From Novosphingobium sp. MW5 (GTDB lineage Bacteria > Pseudomonadota > Alphaproteobacteria > Sphingomonadales > Sphingomonadaceae), in contig JAPCWB010000001.1 of NCBI GenBank assembly GCA_025938935.1, positions 558,001 to 622,000 on the forward strand: a DNA stretch of 64,000 bases, given 5' to 3'. Positions 36,579 through 44,958 of the stretch are shown here, in pieces. The position numbers were made by a program, and so were the translations under genes. The notes beneath the pieces were generated by a model. The model did not search any database, was not told the DNA's origin, and was given only the letters and a program-made list of their open reading frames with translations. The number at the start of each line of letters is the position of its first letter. Within the stretch, counting starts at the first letter, position 1.

Positions 36579-37956
36579 CGATGCCCGCGTTCGGCTGGAT
36601 CGACATGGTGGCAACAAGCCCCGGCGCATTGTCACCAAGCTCCAGCCTGCCGCCGTGCAGCCGTGCAACCGCCTCTACCAGCGCCAGGCCGAGGCCGGAG
36701 CCGGCGACATGGCGCGCCGGATCGAGCCTGCCGAACTTGCGCATGGCCTCTGCCCGGCGATCGGCGGGAATGCCTACCCCATTGTCGGCAACGCTCAGCT
36801 CGACTCCATGTGGCGACGTCGAGGCCGAAAGCACGATCTCCCTCCCTTCGCTGGCATATTTGAGAGCGTTTTCGACCAGGTTGCCGAGCGCCTGGCTCAG
36901 CAGTTCTCGGTGCACCGGCACGACCAGCCCCGCCGAAGCCTTGCTGGACAGGATAAAGGACTGCTCTTCGGCAATCGGGCCGTAGATTTCGACGAGGTCG
37001 GCCAGCAGCGCCGAAATGTCGGTTTCGACAAATCGCTCACGCCCAATGCCCGCCTCTGCCCGGGTTATCTGCAGCGCGGTTGAAAGCATGGCGAGCAGGG
37101 TCTCTGCCTCCGCCGATACCTTTTCCAGCGCGCTGAGCGCCACCGGATCGGAGGTCTCGATCATCGCGCGCTCAAGTGTGAACTTGAGCCGGGTGATCGG
37201 CGAGCGCAGGTCATGGGCAAGGCCATCGGTAACGATCCGAAGCTCTCCGACCAGCATTTCGATGCGGTCCAGCATGGCATTGACGCCCTGCCCCAGCGCA
37301 TCGAAACTGTCCCCGCTTCCGTCGCTAAGCACACGGTGCGAAAAGTCCCCGCTGCCCACGGCCTCGGCCGTTTCGGCAATGTGGCGCACCCGCAGATTGA
37401 TCATCCGGCCCAGCAGCAATGCCAGCAGCAGCGCAAGGGGGATGGCGAGCAGCAGGGCACCCAGCATCGCTTCGCGGTTCAGGTTTTTCAGCCGCACACT
37501 CGCATCGATGACGTGCCCGGTCAGAAGGTATCCGTCGTTGCCAAGGCGGGTCGTGATGACACCGGTCAGTTCGGCGCGGCCGGAATTGTTACGCAGCAGT
37601 GTGGCAGAGGTCCACGACGTCTCTTTCGGCACCACCGCGGGCCAGGCCTTGAGATTGCCGGCAAGGACAGTGCCATCCCGGCGGACCAGCAGAATGATGG
37701 GAACTTCGGATTCCGTCGCCTGAAGCCGCACCCCGACAAGCCGGACCAGCTGGCGTTCGCCGCCTTCGCGGTAGGCGGCGACGAGATCGTTGCGCAGCCC
37801 CCTGACCAGTTCCTGCTGCTCCGAGCGCAGGGTCGCTTCGCTCGATTGCCGCACGAAGAACAGGACGCCAAAGGTCAGCGCCACCTGCGACAGGAAAAGC
37901 AGCGCGACAAAGCGCGCGATCGTCGAACGAAACAGGGAGCGCCCCAGCCCCTCCAT
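36562..37956 (-). CDS. Sensor histidine kinase of two-component system
   Basis: A 464-residue inner-membrane kinase: helix 1 (IARFVALLFLSQVALTFGVL), a periplasmic sensor of about 130 residues, helix 2 (AMLGALLLAIPLALLLALLL), HAMP domain, then HisKA with the phosphoacceptor in DGLAHDLRSPITRLKFTLER, and an HATPase domain with LGNLVENALKYASEG (N box), VADNGVGIP (G1) and GSGLGLALVEAV (G2). Its ATG follows the regulator stop directly (TGAATG). Its 3' end overlaps the convergent fusion gene by 17 bases. The signal sensed is unknown. Confidence 0.95.
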   Translation of the reverse strand: MEGLGRSLFRSTIARFVALLFLSQVALTFGVLFFVRQSSEATLRSEQQELVRGLRNDLVAAYREGGERQLVRLVGVRLQATESEVPIILLVRRDGTVLAGNLKAWPAVVPKETSWTSATLLRNNSGRAELTGVITTRLGNDGYLLTGHVIDASVRLKNLNREAMLGALLLAIPLALLLALLLGRMINLRVRHIAETAEAVGSGDFSHRVLSDGSGDSFDALGQGVNAMLDRIEMLVGELRIVTDGLAHDLRSPITRLKFTLERAMIETSDPVALSALEKVSAEAETLLAMLSTALQITRAEAGIGRERFVETDISALLADLVEIYGPIAEEQSFILSSKASAGLVVPVHRELLSQALGNLVENALKYASEGREIVLSASTSPHGVELSVADNGVGIPADRRAEAMRKFGRLDPARHVAGSGLGLALVEAVARLHGGRLELGDNAPGLVATMSIQPNAGIVKPAE

Positions 37957-38643
37957 TCAGGCCGCAGGCCCGAGACGGTATCCTGCCCCGCGAATTGTGT
38001 GAAGCAGCTGCGAGGCAAAGCCATCGTCGAGCTTGCGCCGCAGGCGGCTGACGTGGACGTCGATGACATTCGTGCCCGGATCGAAGTGGTAGTCCCACAC
38101 GCCTTCGAGCAGCATGGTGCGCGTCACCACCTGATCGACATGGCGGAGCAGGTATTCGAGCAGGCGGAACTCGCGGGGCTGCAGATCGATCAGCGTGTCA
38201 CCCCGGCGGACCTTGCGGGACAGCAGGTCCATCTCGAGATCCTCGCAGGCAAGTTTGGTGACAACGGCCGCGCCGTCGCCGCGCTTGCGCATCACCAGCC
38301 TGACCCGTGCGAGCAATTCGGCAAAGGCAAAGGGTTTGACCAGGTAATCGTCCGAACCGGCAGTCAGGCCGGCGACACGGTCGTCCGAGGTGCCCATTGC
38401 GGAAAGGATGATGATCGGCGTCTCGATCCTGCCGGCCCGCAGCGCGCCGAGCACCGCCATGCCGTCCATGCCGGGCAGGTTGCGATCGAGAATGATGGCA
38501 TCGTAACTGCCGTCGCTGGCCAGGAACAGACCATCGCGCCCGTTTGCCGCGCGATCGACGGTATAGCCTTCTTCAGACATGCCCTTGACGATGTAGGCGG
38601 CCATGGATTCATCGTCTTCGACCAGCAGGATTTTCTGCGCCAT
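37957..38643 (-). CDS. OmpR/PhoB-family response regulator
   Basis: A 228-residue regulator. Receiver domain: KILLVEDDESMAAYIVKGMS (acidic pocket), AIILDRNLPGMDG (phosphoacceptor Asp), IIILSAMG (Thr/Ser switch) and DDYLVKPFAF (Lys). Winged-helix domain: IDLQPREFRLLEYLLRHVDQ and NVIDVHVSRLRRKLDDG. It is the first gene of a pair with the kinase. The divergent intergenic region to the VirJ/MprF genes (38644-38887) makes those genes plausible targets. ATG 38643 or 38652 are both possible. Confidence 0.95.
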   Translation of the reverse strand: MAQKILLVEDDESMAAYIVKGMSEEGYTVDRAANGRDGLFLASDGSYDAIILDRNLPGMDGMAVLGALRAGRIETPIIILSAMGTSDDRVAGLTAGSDDYLVKPFAFAELLARVRLVMRKRGDGAAVVTKLACEDLEMDLLSRKVRRGDTLIDLQPREFRLLEYLLRHVDQVVTRTMLLEGVWDYHFDPGTNVIDVHVSRLRRKLDDGFASQLLHTIRGAGYRLGPAA

Positions 38644-38887
38644 GTCGTTCACTCTCGATCTCTTGCCAGCCTACAACGCAAGTCATCGCCTTGTGAAGCA
38701 CTTGGACATGGCAATCCTTTGGCCTCCGTTCCGGGCGCAACTTCGCCTGAACCGGCACGCCGGCATGGACGGATAGACTTGCGGTGTCACGTTAAGGTTT
38801 GGTCATGTCGCCGCCATCGCAGCGCAAACTGCGCGGTGCGAATCCGCATTTAGCTGGAAAAGGTCCGGCCTCGGCAGGATGCTGGCA

Positions 38888-39697
38888 ATGCGTTTTGTTT
38901 TACGATCCCTGATCCTGATTGCCGCGGCATTCGCCGCTTTCCTTGCCTATGCCGGATACTTTGATCGCAACCCCCTGATCGAGGTGCCCACCCCGGCGGG
39001 CCGAACGTCCGCGCCCCGACACCTGGCTGCGGTCTACTTTTCGGGGGACATTGGCTACCGGGTCGGCCTCGGCCGGAAGACGGCCGAACGGCTGGCAGGG
39101 GCTGGCATACCGGTGGTTGCCGTCAATTCGCTGGCCTATTTCCGGCGGCATCGCACGGTCGCTGACGTGACCCGCCTGACCTCGCAGGCCATCCGCCAGG
39201 CCATGAAGCTGGGTCAGGCGAACCAGGTCATACTGATCGGCCATTCGCTGGGAGCCGACGTCCTTCAGGCGGCGCTTGTCGAACTGCCGGCAGACCTGCG
39301 CAGCAAGGTGCGCGGCGTGATCCTGATCGTGCCGACACAGGCGCTTTATCTGGAGATCAGCCCGTCGGAGATGCTCGATCTTGGCAGGCCTGACGGATCG
39401 GTCCTGCCAACGCTGAGCCGGCTGACCTGGACACCGCTCACCTGCGTTTACGGCGAGGATGAGGCGGACAGTCCCTGCCACGCCCTTGCCATGCCGAACG
39501 TCAGCAGGGTGCCGCTTCCCGGCGGGCACCAACTGAAATGGGACGCCGCGGCAATCCATCAGGCCATCATGCGCGCGGTCAATTCCGATGCCGCGAAGAT
39601 TACCAAAATTTCAGGACCCGCACAGCGCGAGGCAATGCCGCTTACGGCAATTGCAGGTCTTCCGCAGATCGGAAGGAAGAAATTCCATGGCGGCTAA
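38888..39697 (+). CDS. VirJ/AcvB-like serine hydrolase (lysyl-PG hydrolase type)
   Basis: A 269-residue exported alpha/beta hydrolase matching the VirJ domain: N-terminal signal or anchor (FVLRSLILIAAAFAAFLAYA), AAVYFSGDIGYRVGLGRKTA, GIPVVAVNSLAYFRRHRT, the nucleophile elbow VILIGHSLGADVL, and PGGHQLKWDA near the catalytic histidine. In Agrobacterium AcvB hydrolyses lysyl-phosphatidylglycerol, and acvB-like genes are linked to lpiA/mprF. The same link exists here (mprF two genes on), so I infer the same activity. The usual SGDGGW is SGDIGY here. ATG 38888 preferred over 38879 because of AGGA upstream. Confidence 0.85.
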   Translation: MRFVLRSLILIAAAFAAFLAYAGYFDRNPLIEVPTPAGRTSAPRHLAAVYFSGDIGYRVGLGRKTAERLAGAGIPVVAVNSLAYFRRHRTVADVTRLTSQAIRQAMKLGQANQVILIGHSLGADVLQAALVELPADLRSKVRGVILIVPTQALYLEISPSEMLDLGRPDGSVLPTLSRLTWTPLTCVYGEDEADSPCHALAMPNVSRVPLPGGHQLKWDAAAIHQAIMRAVNSDAAKITKISGPAQREAMPLTAIAGLPQIGRKKFHGG

Positions 39698-40112
39698 GCA
39701 CCTTGTCGCGCGCTGCATGTTGGCTCTCGCCTGTCTCGGTGCAATTCCGGCGACGGCACTTGCAGCGACACCAGGCCAGCCCTTGGTGCATACCCTGTGG
39801 GTCAATCCGTTCGCGAATGTGAAGGTTGCGATCGGGGATTGCAGCGGCAAACTTTGCGGGTGGGTGGTCTGGGCCAGCCCCGAGGCGGAAAAGGACGCCC
39901 GCGAAGGCGGCGTCGCGCACCTTGTCGGCACGCAGGTATTGCAGAACTACCGGCCGGTTTCATCGGCGCAGTGGCAAGGGCGCGTGTTCGTGCCGGACAT
40001 GAGCCGGTCTTTCACGTCGACGATTACGCGGATCGATGCCGGCACCCTGAAGATCAGCGGCTGCATTCTGGGCGGACTGATCTGCAAGTCCCAGCTCTGG
40101 CACCGGGCATAA
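39687..40112 (+). CDS. DUF2147 domain-containing exported protein
   Basis: A 141-residue exported protein: signal peptide (MLALACLGAIPATALA) and a DUF2147-like lipocalin-type domain with HTLWVNPFANVKVAIGDCSG, LCGWVVWASPEA and GRVFVPDMSRSFTSTIT, ending ISGCILGGLICKSQLWHRA. Its ATG overlaps the VirJ-like gene by 11 bases, and the MprF gene starts six bases after its stop, so the three form an operon. Function unknown; four cysteines in CSGKLC and the C-terminus may form disulfides. Confidence 0.85.
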   Translation: MAAKHLVARCMLALACLGAIPATALAATPGQPLVHTLWVNPFANVKVAIGDCSGKLCGWVVWASPEAEKDAREGGVAHLVGTQVLQNYRPVSSAQWQGRVFVPDMSRSFTSTITRIDAGTLKISGCILGGLICKSQLWHRA

Positions 40113-40118
40113 GCGGCC

Positions 40119-42785
40119 ATGCTGCGTGCCATCGACCGTGCCAGGTCATTCTATGACCGTCGCCGCGTCGCGATCAATTCCGGCATTGTGATCCTGCTCG
40201 GCGTGCTGGGCCTGTTTGCGTTTCACCGCCTGCTTTCCGAAGTGCATCCCGCAGAACTGCAATCTTCGATCAGCACCCTGCGCCCCTGGCAGATCGGTGC
40301 TTCGTTGTTCTTCACGGTGGTGAGCTATCTGCTGCTGACGCTGTATGACGTCCTGGCGCTGCGCATCATCGGCAGGCCCCTGCCGTGGAAAACCGCCGCG
40401 CTCGCTTCCTTCACCAGCTACACGCTCAGCCATAACCTGGGCCTTGGACTGGTGACCGGCGGATCGGCCCGCTTCCGCATCTACAGTTCAAGCGGCCTGC
40501 GCGCCGCCGATATTGCCCGGATCATTGCCAGCGCGAGCTTCGCTTTCTGGGCCGGAGTGATCATCGCGGTCGGGGCGGCGCTGGCTTTGCAACCTGCGCG
40601 CATTTCGCTGGGGCCAATCGCGATCGGTCCCGGTGTACTGCAATTTGCCGGGAGCGGCGTGCTGGCAATCGCCGCGGGCCTGCTGCTTGCGCTGCGCGGG
40701 AAGACGCGCGAGTTGTCCATCGCCGGGTGGCAGCTTCCGTTCCCTTCAGCCCGCCAGGCGGCAGCGCAGATCGCGGTCGCCAGCCTTGACCTTGCCGCGG
40801 CAAGTGCGGCGCTGTGCGTGCTGGTTCCGGGGGTCGCGGCCTCCATGTTCCCGCAGTTCTTCCCGGGCTATGCCTTGGCCATCGTCATCGCCCTGGTCAC
40901 CCACGTACCGGGAGGCATCGGCATTTTCGAGGCGGTGGTCCTTGCCGCCCTGCCAAAGCTCGACAGGCCATCGCTGCTCGCGGCGCTCGTCGCATACCGC
41001 GCCATCTATTACCTGCTCCCGCTTTGTGGCGCAGTGATGCTACTCGCCATTCACGAGCGGCGGGCCTGGCGCCGCCCTTTGGGCAGGGCCGCGCGTGTTT
41101 CGCGCCGGATGCTGAGCCGGGTCACGCCTGTCCTGCTGTCTGTCCTGACCTTCGCGGGCGGCAGCGTCCTGCTCGTTTCAGGTTCGCTGCCCGCCGTTCC
41201 GCAGCGTCTCCATGCACTGCGCCACGTCCTGCCCCTGCCTTTCGTCGAGGCATCGCATTTTGCCGCCAGCCTTGCCGGCACAGGGCTGTTGCTGCTTGCG
41301 CCCGGGCTGTTCAAGCGGCTCGACAGCGCCTTCATCCTTACCCGCCTTCTGCTGATCGCGGGGGCTGCGTTCTCTCTGGCCAAAGGATTCGACTTCGAGG
41401 AAGCCGGCATTCTGCTGCTGATTGCCGCCCTGCTGCAGGCAGCCCGCAGCAACTTCTACCGGCGGACGGCCTTTACCGCCGATACATTTACCGCCGGCTG
41501 GATTGCCGCGGTTGCGGTGGCTCTCGGCCTCTCCATGTGGATCGGCCTGATCTCTTTCCGCCATATCGCCTACCAGGACGAGTTGTGGTGGCAGTTTGCA
41601 TGGAAAGGCGATGCCTCCCGCTTCCTGCGCGCCAGCCTTGGCGCCGCGGTGGCCATGATGGCCGCCATCCTCATGCGCTTTGGAAAGCCGGCCCTGCCCC
41701 CGGCCGTGGCAGCGGAAATTTCCCTGCCCAGCACCCAGGCCCTGTTCGACAGCGAGCGCGCCGACACCATGCTCGCATGGACCGGCGACAAGCGCTTCCT
41801 CGTGTCGGAAAGTGGCCGGGCCTTTCTGATGTACCAGGTCCAGGGACAAAGCTGGATCGTCATGGGCGATCCTGTCGGCCCCGAGCAGGAATGGGCCGGG
41901 CTGCTCTGGCGCCTGCGCGAACTTGCCGACGCCGCGCAAGGCCGCCTGATGCTTTACCAGGCGAGCGTTCAGGCCTTGCCGCTGGCAGTCGATCTGGGCC
42001 TGCAGCTGGTCAAATATGGCGAAGAGGCGCGGGTCGATCTCAGCCGCTTTGACCTGAACAGCCGGGATGCGCGCAGCCTGCGCTATTCTGAAAGGCGCGC
42101 GGTTCGCGAGGGCGCGAGCTTCGAAGTCGTTCCGGCAGCCGACCTTCCCGGCATCATGCCTGAACTGCAGCGGGTTTCGGACGCATGGCTGAAGGCCAAG
42201 GGCCGTTCGGAACTGGCCTTCAGCGTTGGCCGATTCGATCCGAACTACCTTTCCCGATTCGATTGCGCGGTGGTGCGCCATCAGGGCCGGATCGTCGCTT
42301 TCGCCAACATATGGGCGAGCAGCAACCGCAACGAGCTGTCGGTGGACCTGATGCGGCATGGGGATGACATGCCCTACGGGACCATGGACCTGCTTTTCTC
42401 CAGCCTGATGCAATGGGGGCGCGATGAGGGATATCGCTGGTTCATTCTCGGAATAGCGCCTCTTTCGGGGATCGAGGCCCATCGTCTGTCGCCGGTCTGG
42501 GCCCGCGTGAGTGCCGCGGTTTACCGGCATGGCGGGCAATTCTACGGTTTCGAGGGCCTGCGCGCCTACAAGGGCAAGTTTTCGCCCCAATGGGAACCGC
42601 GCTTCATCGCGGGCCCCGGCAGTCTGGGCCTGATCCGGGCCCTTGTTGACCTCAGGACGCTTGTCGGTGGGGGAAAAAGAGCGCCAGCGCAGCGACGCGG
42701 GTGCCGATCTCTTGATCCGGATTTGCCGCCATGGACCTGCGAAGGCTTGGTTGAATCCGTGCGCCGTCATTTTTGTGCAGCATGA
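40119..42785 (+). CDS. mprF: MprF-like aminoacyl-phosphatidylglycerol synthase/flippase
   Basis: An 888-residue bifunctional membrane enzyme. The N-terminal half (about 1-500) has some twelve to fourteen hydrophobic helices (flippase), including YTLSHNLGLGLVTGGSARFR, a family signature. The C-terminal cytosolic GNAT-like synthase domain (about 540-850) has WIVMGDPVGPEQEWAGLLW, FANIWASSNRNELSVDLMRH and FYGFEGLRAYKGKFSPQWEP. It transfers lysine (or alanine) from tRNA to phosphatidylglycerol and moves the lipid to the outer leaflet, reducing envelope negative charge. About 35 extra residues follow the domain end (RTLVGGGKR) and look non-conserved. Confidence 0.93.
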   Translation: MLRAIDRARSFYDRRRVAINSGIVILLGVLGLFAFHRLLSEVHPAELQSSISTLRPWQIGASLFFTVVSYLLLTLYDVLALRIIGRPLPWKTAALASFTSYTLSHNLGLGLVTGGSARFRIYSSSGLRAADIARIIASASFAFWAGVIIAVGAALALQPARISLGPIAIGPGVLQFAGSGVLAIAAGLLLALRGKTRELSIAGWQLPFPSARQAAAQIAVASLDLAAASAALCVLVPGVAASMFPQFFPGYALAIVIALVTHVPGGIGIFEAVVLAALPKLDRPSLLAALVAYRAIYYLLPLCGAVMLLAIHERRAWRRPLGRAARVSRRMLSRVTPVLLSVLTFAGGSVLLVSGSLPAVPQRLHALRHVLPLPFVEASHFAASLAGTGLLLLAPGLFKRLDSAFILTRLLLIAGAAFSLAKGFDFEEAGILLLIAALLQAARSNFYRRTAFTADTFTAGWIAAVAVALGLSMWIGLISFRHIAYQDELWWQFAWKGDASRFLRASLGAAVAMMAAILMRFGKPALPPAVAAEISLPSTQALFDSERADTMLAWTGDKRFLVSESGRAFLMYQVQGQSWIVMGDPVGPEQEWAGLLWRLRELADAAQGRLMLYQASVQALPLAVDLGLQLVKYGEEARVDLSRFDLNSRDARSLRYSERRAVREGASFEVVPAADLPGIMPELQRVSDAWLKAKGRSELAFSVGRFDPNYLSRFDCAVVRHQGRIVAFANIWASSNRNELSVDLMRHGDDMPYGTMDLLFSSLMQWGRDEGYRWFILGIAPLSGIEAHRLSPVWARVSAAVYRHGGQFYGFEGLRAYKGKFSPQWEPRFIAGPGSLGLIRALVDLRTLVGGGKRAPAQRRGCRSLDPDLPPWTCEGLVESVRRHFCAA

Positions 42786-42803
42786 CGCTGTCATTGTGGG
42801 CCC

Positions 42804-42953
42804 ATGGACACCGACACCGCACCGCGCTTCGACTGGATCGCCTGGTACGCCGCGATCCCCGGAATCCCCGCCGACTGGCCCAAGGCCGACGACTCCGCCG
42901 AGCCGGACAACAGCTTTGACGGCGATGACTGGCCCGAGCTGAAAGCCGCCTGA
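42804..42953 (+). CDS. Small acidic Trp-rich ORF, 49 residues
   Basis: An intact short frame starting 18 bases after mprF: MDTDTAPRFDWIAWYAAIP, then GIPADWPKADDSAEPDNSFD and GDDWPELKAA. It contains four tryptophans and eleven acidic residues with third-position GC bias like real genes here. No membrane segment. There is no strong ribosome binding site. It may be a real small protein or a chance frame; no family recognised. Confidence 0.4.
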   Translation: MDTDTAPRFDWIAWYAAIPGIPADWPKADDSAEPDNSFDGDDWPELKAA

Positions 42954-43032
42954 CCGGCTCCATTCCGCTACGGCATGGCGGCACCTCGTCTCGCCCTTTG
43001 ACAGCGGCGGCGCGAGGCGCGAAAAGGGGCTA

Positions 43033-43899
43033 ATGACAGAAACAGATGACAAGCGGCTGACGAGACGCCGCTTCTACAAGGCGGAACAAGAAGCCGGGTT
43101 CGCAGAGAGCCACTTCACCGCCACCCCGCAAACCCTGAGCCCGAGCTACAAGCTGGCCTTCACCGACAACGATTTCCTCCTGCGTGAGGAATTGCGCCCG
43201 GTGCGTTTCCAGCTTGAGCTGCTCAAGACCGAGATGCTGATGGAAGAGGCCGGCATCGGATCGATGCTGGTCTGCTACGGTTCGGCGCGAATCCCCTCGC
43301 CCGAACAGGCGGCGGAACTCGTCGCCAACGCGCCGGAAGATCGCAAGGCCGTGGCCGAAAGCCTGGCCGCCAAGGCGAAGTATTATGACGTCGCCCGCAA
43401 CCTTGCCCGCATCGCCAGCGAAGCGGCGATCGTCGAGAAGGGCATGCGCCAGTTCGTCGTCTGTTCGGGCGGCGGGCCTTCGATCATGGAAGCCGCCAAC
43501 CGCGGCGCGACCGAGGCGGGCGCGGAAACCATCGGGCTCAACATCGTCCTGCCGCACGAACAGGCACCCAACCTTTACGTCACCCCCCGGCTGGCCTTCC
43601 AGTTCCACTACTTCGCCCTGCGCAAGATGCACTTCCTGCTGCGCGCCAAGGCAATCGCCGTGTTCCCAGGCGGTTACGGCACCTTCGACGAGTTCTTCGA
43701 ACTGCTGTGCCTGATCCAGACCGGCAAGATGAAGCCGATCCCGATCCTGCTCTATGGCAAGGAATTCTGGAGCAAGGTGGTCAACTTCCACGCCCTGGCC
43801 GAGGAAGGCGTGATCAATCACGAAGACCTCAAGCTGATCTCGTGGGTGGAAACTGCCGAGGAAGGCTGGGACGTGATCAGGGACTTCTACGACCTCTGA
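43033..43899 (+). CDS. LOG family protein (TIGR00730-related, long form)
   Basis: A 288-residue protein of the LOG / lysine-decarboxylase-like family: SMLVCYGSARIPSPEQAAEL, VVCSGGGPSIMEAANRGATE, GLNIVLPHEQAPNLYVT and the nucleotide-binding AVFPGGYGTFDEFFELL (PGGxGTxxE). Plant and bacterial LOG proteins release cytokinin bases from their 5'-monophosphates; this longer form with an extended N-terminus is common in Alphaproteobacteria and its true substrate is unproven. A true lysine decarboxylase is unlikely. Confidence 0.9.
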   Translation: MTETDDKRLTRRRFYKAEQEAGFAESHFTATPQTLSPSYKLAFTDNDFLLREELRPVRFQLELLKTEMLMEEAGIGSMLVCYGSARIPSPEQAAELVANAPEDRKAVAESLAAKAKYYDVARNLARIASEAAIVEKGMRQFVVCSGGGPSIMEAANRGATEAGAETIGLNIVLPHEQAPNLYVTPRLAFQFHYFALRKMHFLLRAKAIAVFPGGYGTFDEFFELLCLIQTGKMKPIPILLYGKEFWSKVVNFHALAEEGVINHEDLKLISWVETAEEGWDVIRDFYDL

Positions 43900-43902
43900 C
43901 GG

Positions 43903-44643
43903 TCAGCGGACCGCCTGGTGTCCCAGCGGTCCGTGGCCTTCGCCGAAACCCGGCGCGGCGATCAGCGCGGCGCGGACAAAGCGGCGCGCGCCTTCCACTG
44001 CATCAACCAACGGCTGGCCTTGCCCGAGGAGCGTGGCAATCGCGCTGGCCAGCGTGCAGCCGGTGCCGTGGGTGTGGCGCGTGTTGACCCGCATGCCGCG
44101 CCACAAGCGCTGATCCTCACCCGGGATGACGAGGCGGTCCTCAACCTCTGGCCCATCGGCATCGCCGCCCTTGGCGAGATAGGCAATGCCGCGCGCGGCC
44201 ATGCCCTCGTCCCCGCCGAGCGCGGCAAGTTCGGGCACATTGGGAGTGGTCAGCGTGGCCAGCTTCATCAGCCGTTCGAATGCGGCAATCGTCTCCGCGT
44301 CCGCCAGGGCCGCGCCGCTGGTGGCGATCATCACCGGATCGAAAACCACCGGCACATTGGCGCTCTCGAGCAGGTCGGCGACGGCATGGGCAATCGCGGA
44401 TGAGCCGAGCATGCCGATCTTCACCGCGTTGATGCCGATGTCAGAGGCGCAAGCCTCGATCTGGGCGACGACGAGGTCGGGGGTCAGCACCTCGACGGCC
44501 GTCACGCCGGTCGTGTTCTGCGCCGTGATCGCGGTGATCGCGGTCATGGCATAGCCGCCCAGCATGGTGATGGTCTTGATGTCAGCCTGAATGCCCGCGC
44601 CGCCCGAACTGTCGGATCCGGCGATGGTCAGGATGCGGGGCAC
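43903..44643 (-). CDS. thiD: Hydroxymethylpyrimidine/phosphomethylpyrimidine kinase ThiD
   Basis: Phosphorylates HMP to HMP-PP in thiamine synthesis; about 246 residues. RILTIAGSDSSGGAGIQADI at the N-terminus, YAMTAITAITAQNTTGV, VVFDPVMIATSGAAL and the GTGCTLASAIATLLGQG anion-hole motif are all present. The start is ambiguous: GTG at 44643 gives the conserved N-terminus, while an ATG at 44703 would add 20 residues encoded by a REP-like repeat. I prefer 44643. The gene is convergent with the LOG gene (3-base gap). Confidence 0.92.
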   Translation of the reverse strand: MPRILTIAGSDSSGGAGIQADIKTITMLGGYAMTAITAITAQNTTGVTAVEVLTPDLVVAQIEACASDIGINAVKIGMLGSSAIAHAVADLLESANVPVVFDPVMIATSGAALADAETIAAFERLMKLATLTTPNVPELAALGGDEGMAARGIAYLAKGGDADGPEVEDRLVIPGEDQRLWRGMRVNTRHTHGTGCTLASAIATLLGQGQPLVDAVEGARRFVRAALIAAPGFGEGHGPLGHQAVR

Positions 44644-44645
44644 GT

Positions 44646-44733
44646 GTCGTCCCGGGCTTGACCCGGGACCGCTGCCCTGCTCAAGCGAAGTTTGCGTGTT
44701 CATGGCAGCGGCCCCGGATCAAGTCCGGGAAAA
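44646..44733. repeat. REP-like inverted repeat pair between DUF1272 gene and thiD
   Basis: Arms GTCGTCCCGGGCTTGACCCG (44646 on) continuing GGACCGCTGCC, and GGCAGCGGCCCCGGATCAAG (44704 on) continuing TCCGGG. They are related to the pair at 4561-4651. The left part overlaps the possible thiD N-terminal codons, and the right part contains the stop codon of the DUF1272 gene (44719-44721). Confidence 0.75.
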
Positions 44734-44958
44734 CGAAGGGCTGAACTTCCGCTCGGTCGAAGGCGGGTTCTTGGCATGGTGCTTCACCGCGCGGGTCGGC
44801 CGGTCCATCAGCTCTCCGCCGCAATTGGGGCAGCGGTCATCCAGTGCGTCGGCGCATTCGGCGCAGAAAGTGCATTCGAACGAGCAGATGAAGGCGCCGG
44901 GATCCTCCGCCGGAAGATCGCAGCCGCACTTCTCGCAATCTGGGCGCATTTCCAGCAT
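44719..44958 (-). CDS. DUF1272 domain protein (cysteine-rich zinc-binding)
   Basis: A 79-residue protein with the DUF1272 pattern: MRPDCEKCGCDLPAEDPGAF, ICSFECTFCAECADAL and CPNCGGELMDRPTRAV. Nine cysteines in CxxC-type pairs imply zinc binding. Role unknown. The ATG overlaps the glmM stop (ATGA). The last few residues (FSPSFSRT) and the stop are supplied by the REP-like repeat, so the C-terminus differs from what the domain needs. Confidence 0.9.
   Translation of the reverse strand: MLEMRPDCEKCGCDLPAEDPGAFICSFECTFCAECADALDDRCPNCGGELMDRPTRAVKHHAKNPPSTERKFSPSFSRT

Noticed and set aside
34458..36668. A 736-codon minus-strand frame opposite the fusion gene
   Set aside because: Antisense shadow of the NodB/GT2 coding region; no recognisable domain.
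41178..43052. A 624-codon minus-strand frame opposite mprF
   Set aside because: Antisense shadow; mprF has clear family motifs and operon overlaps.
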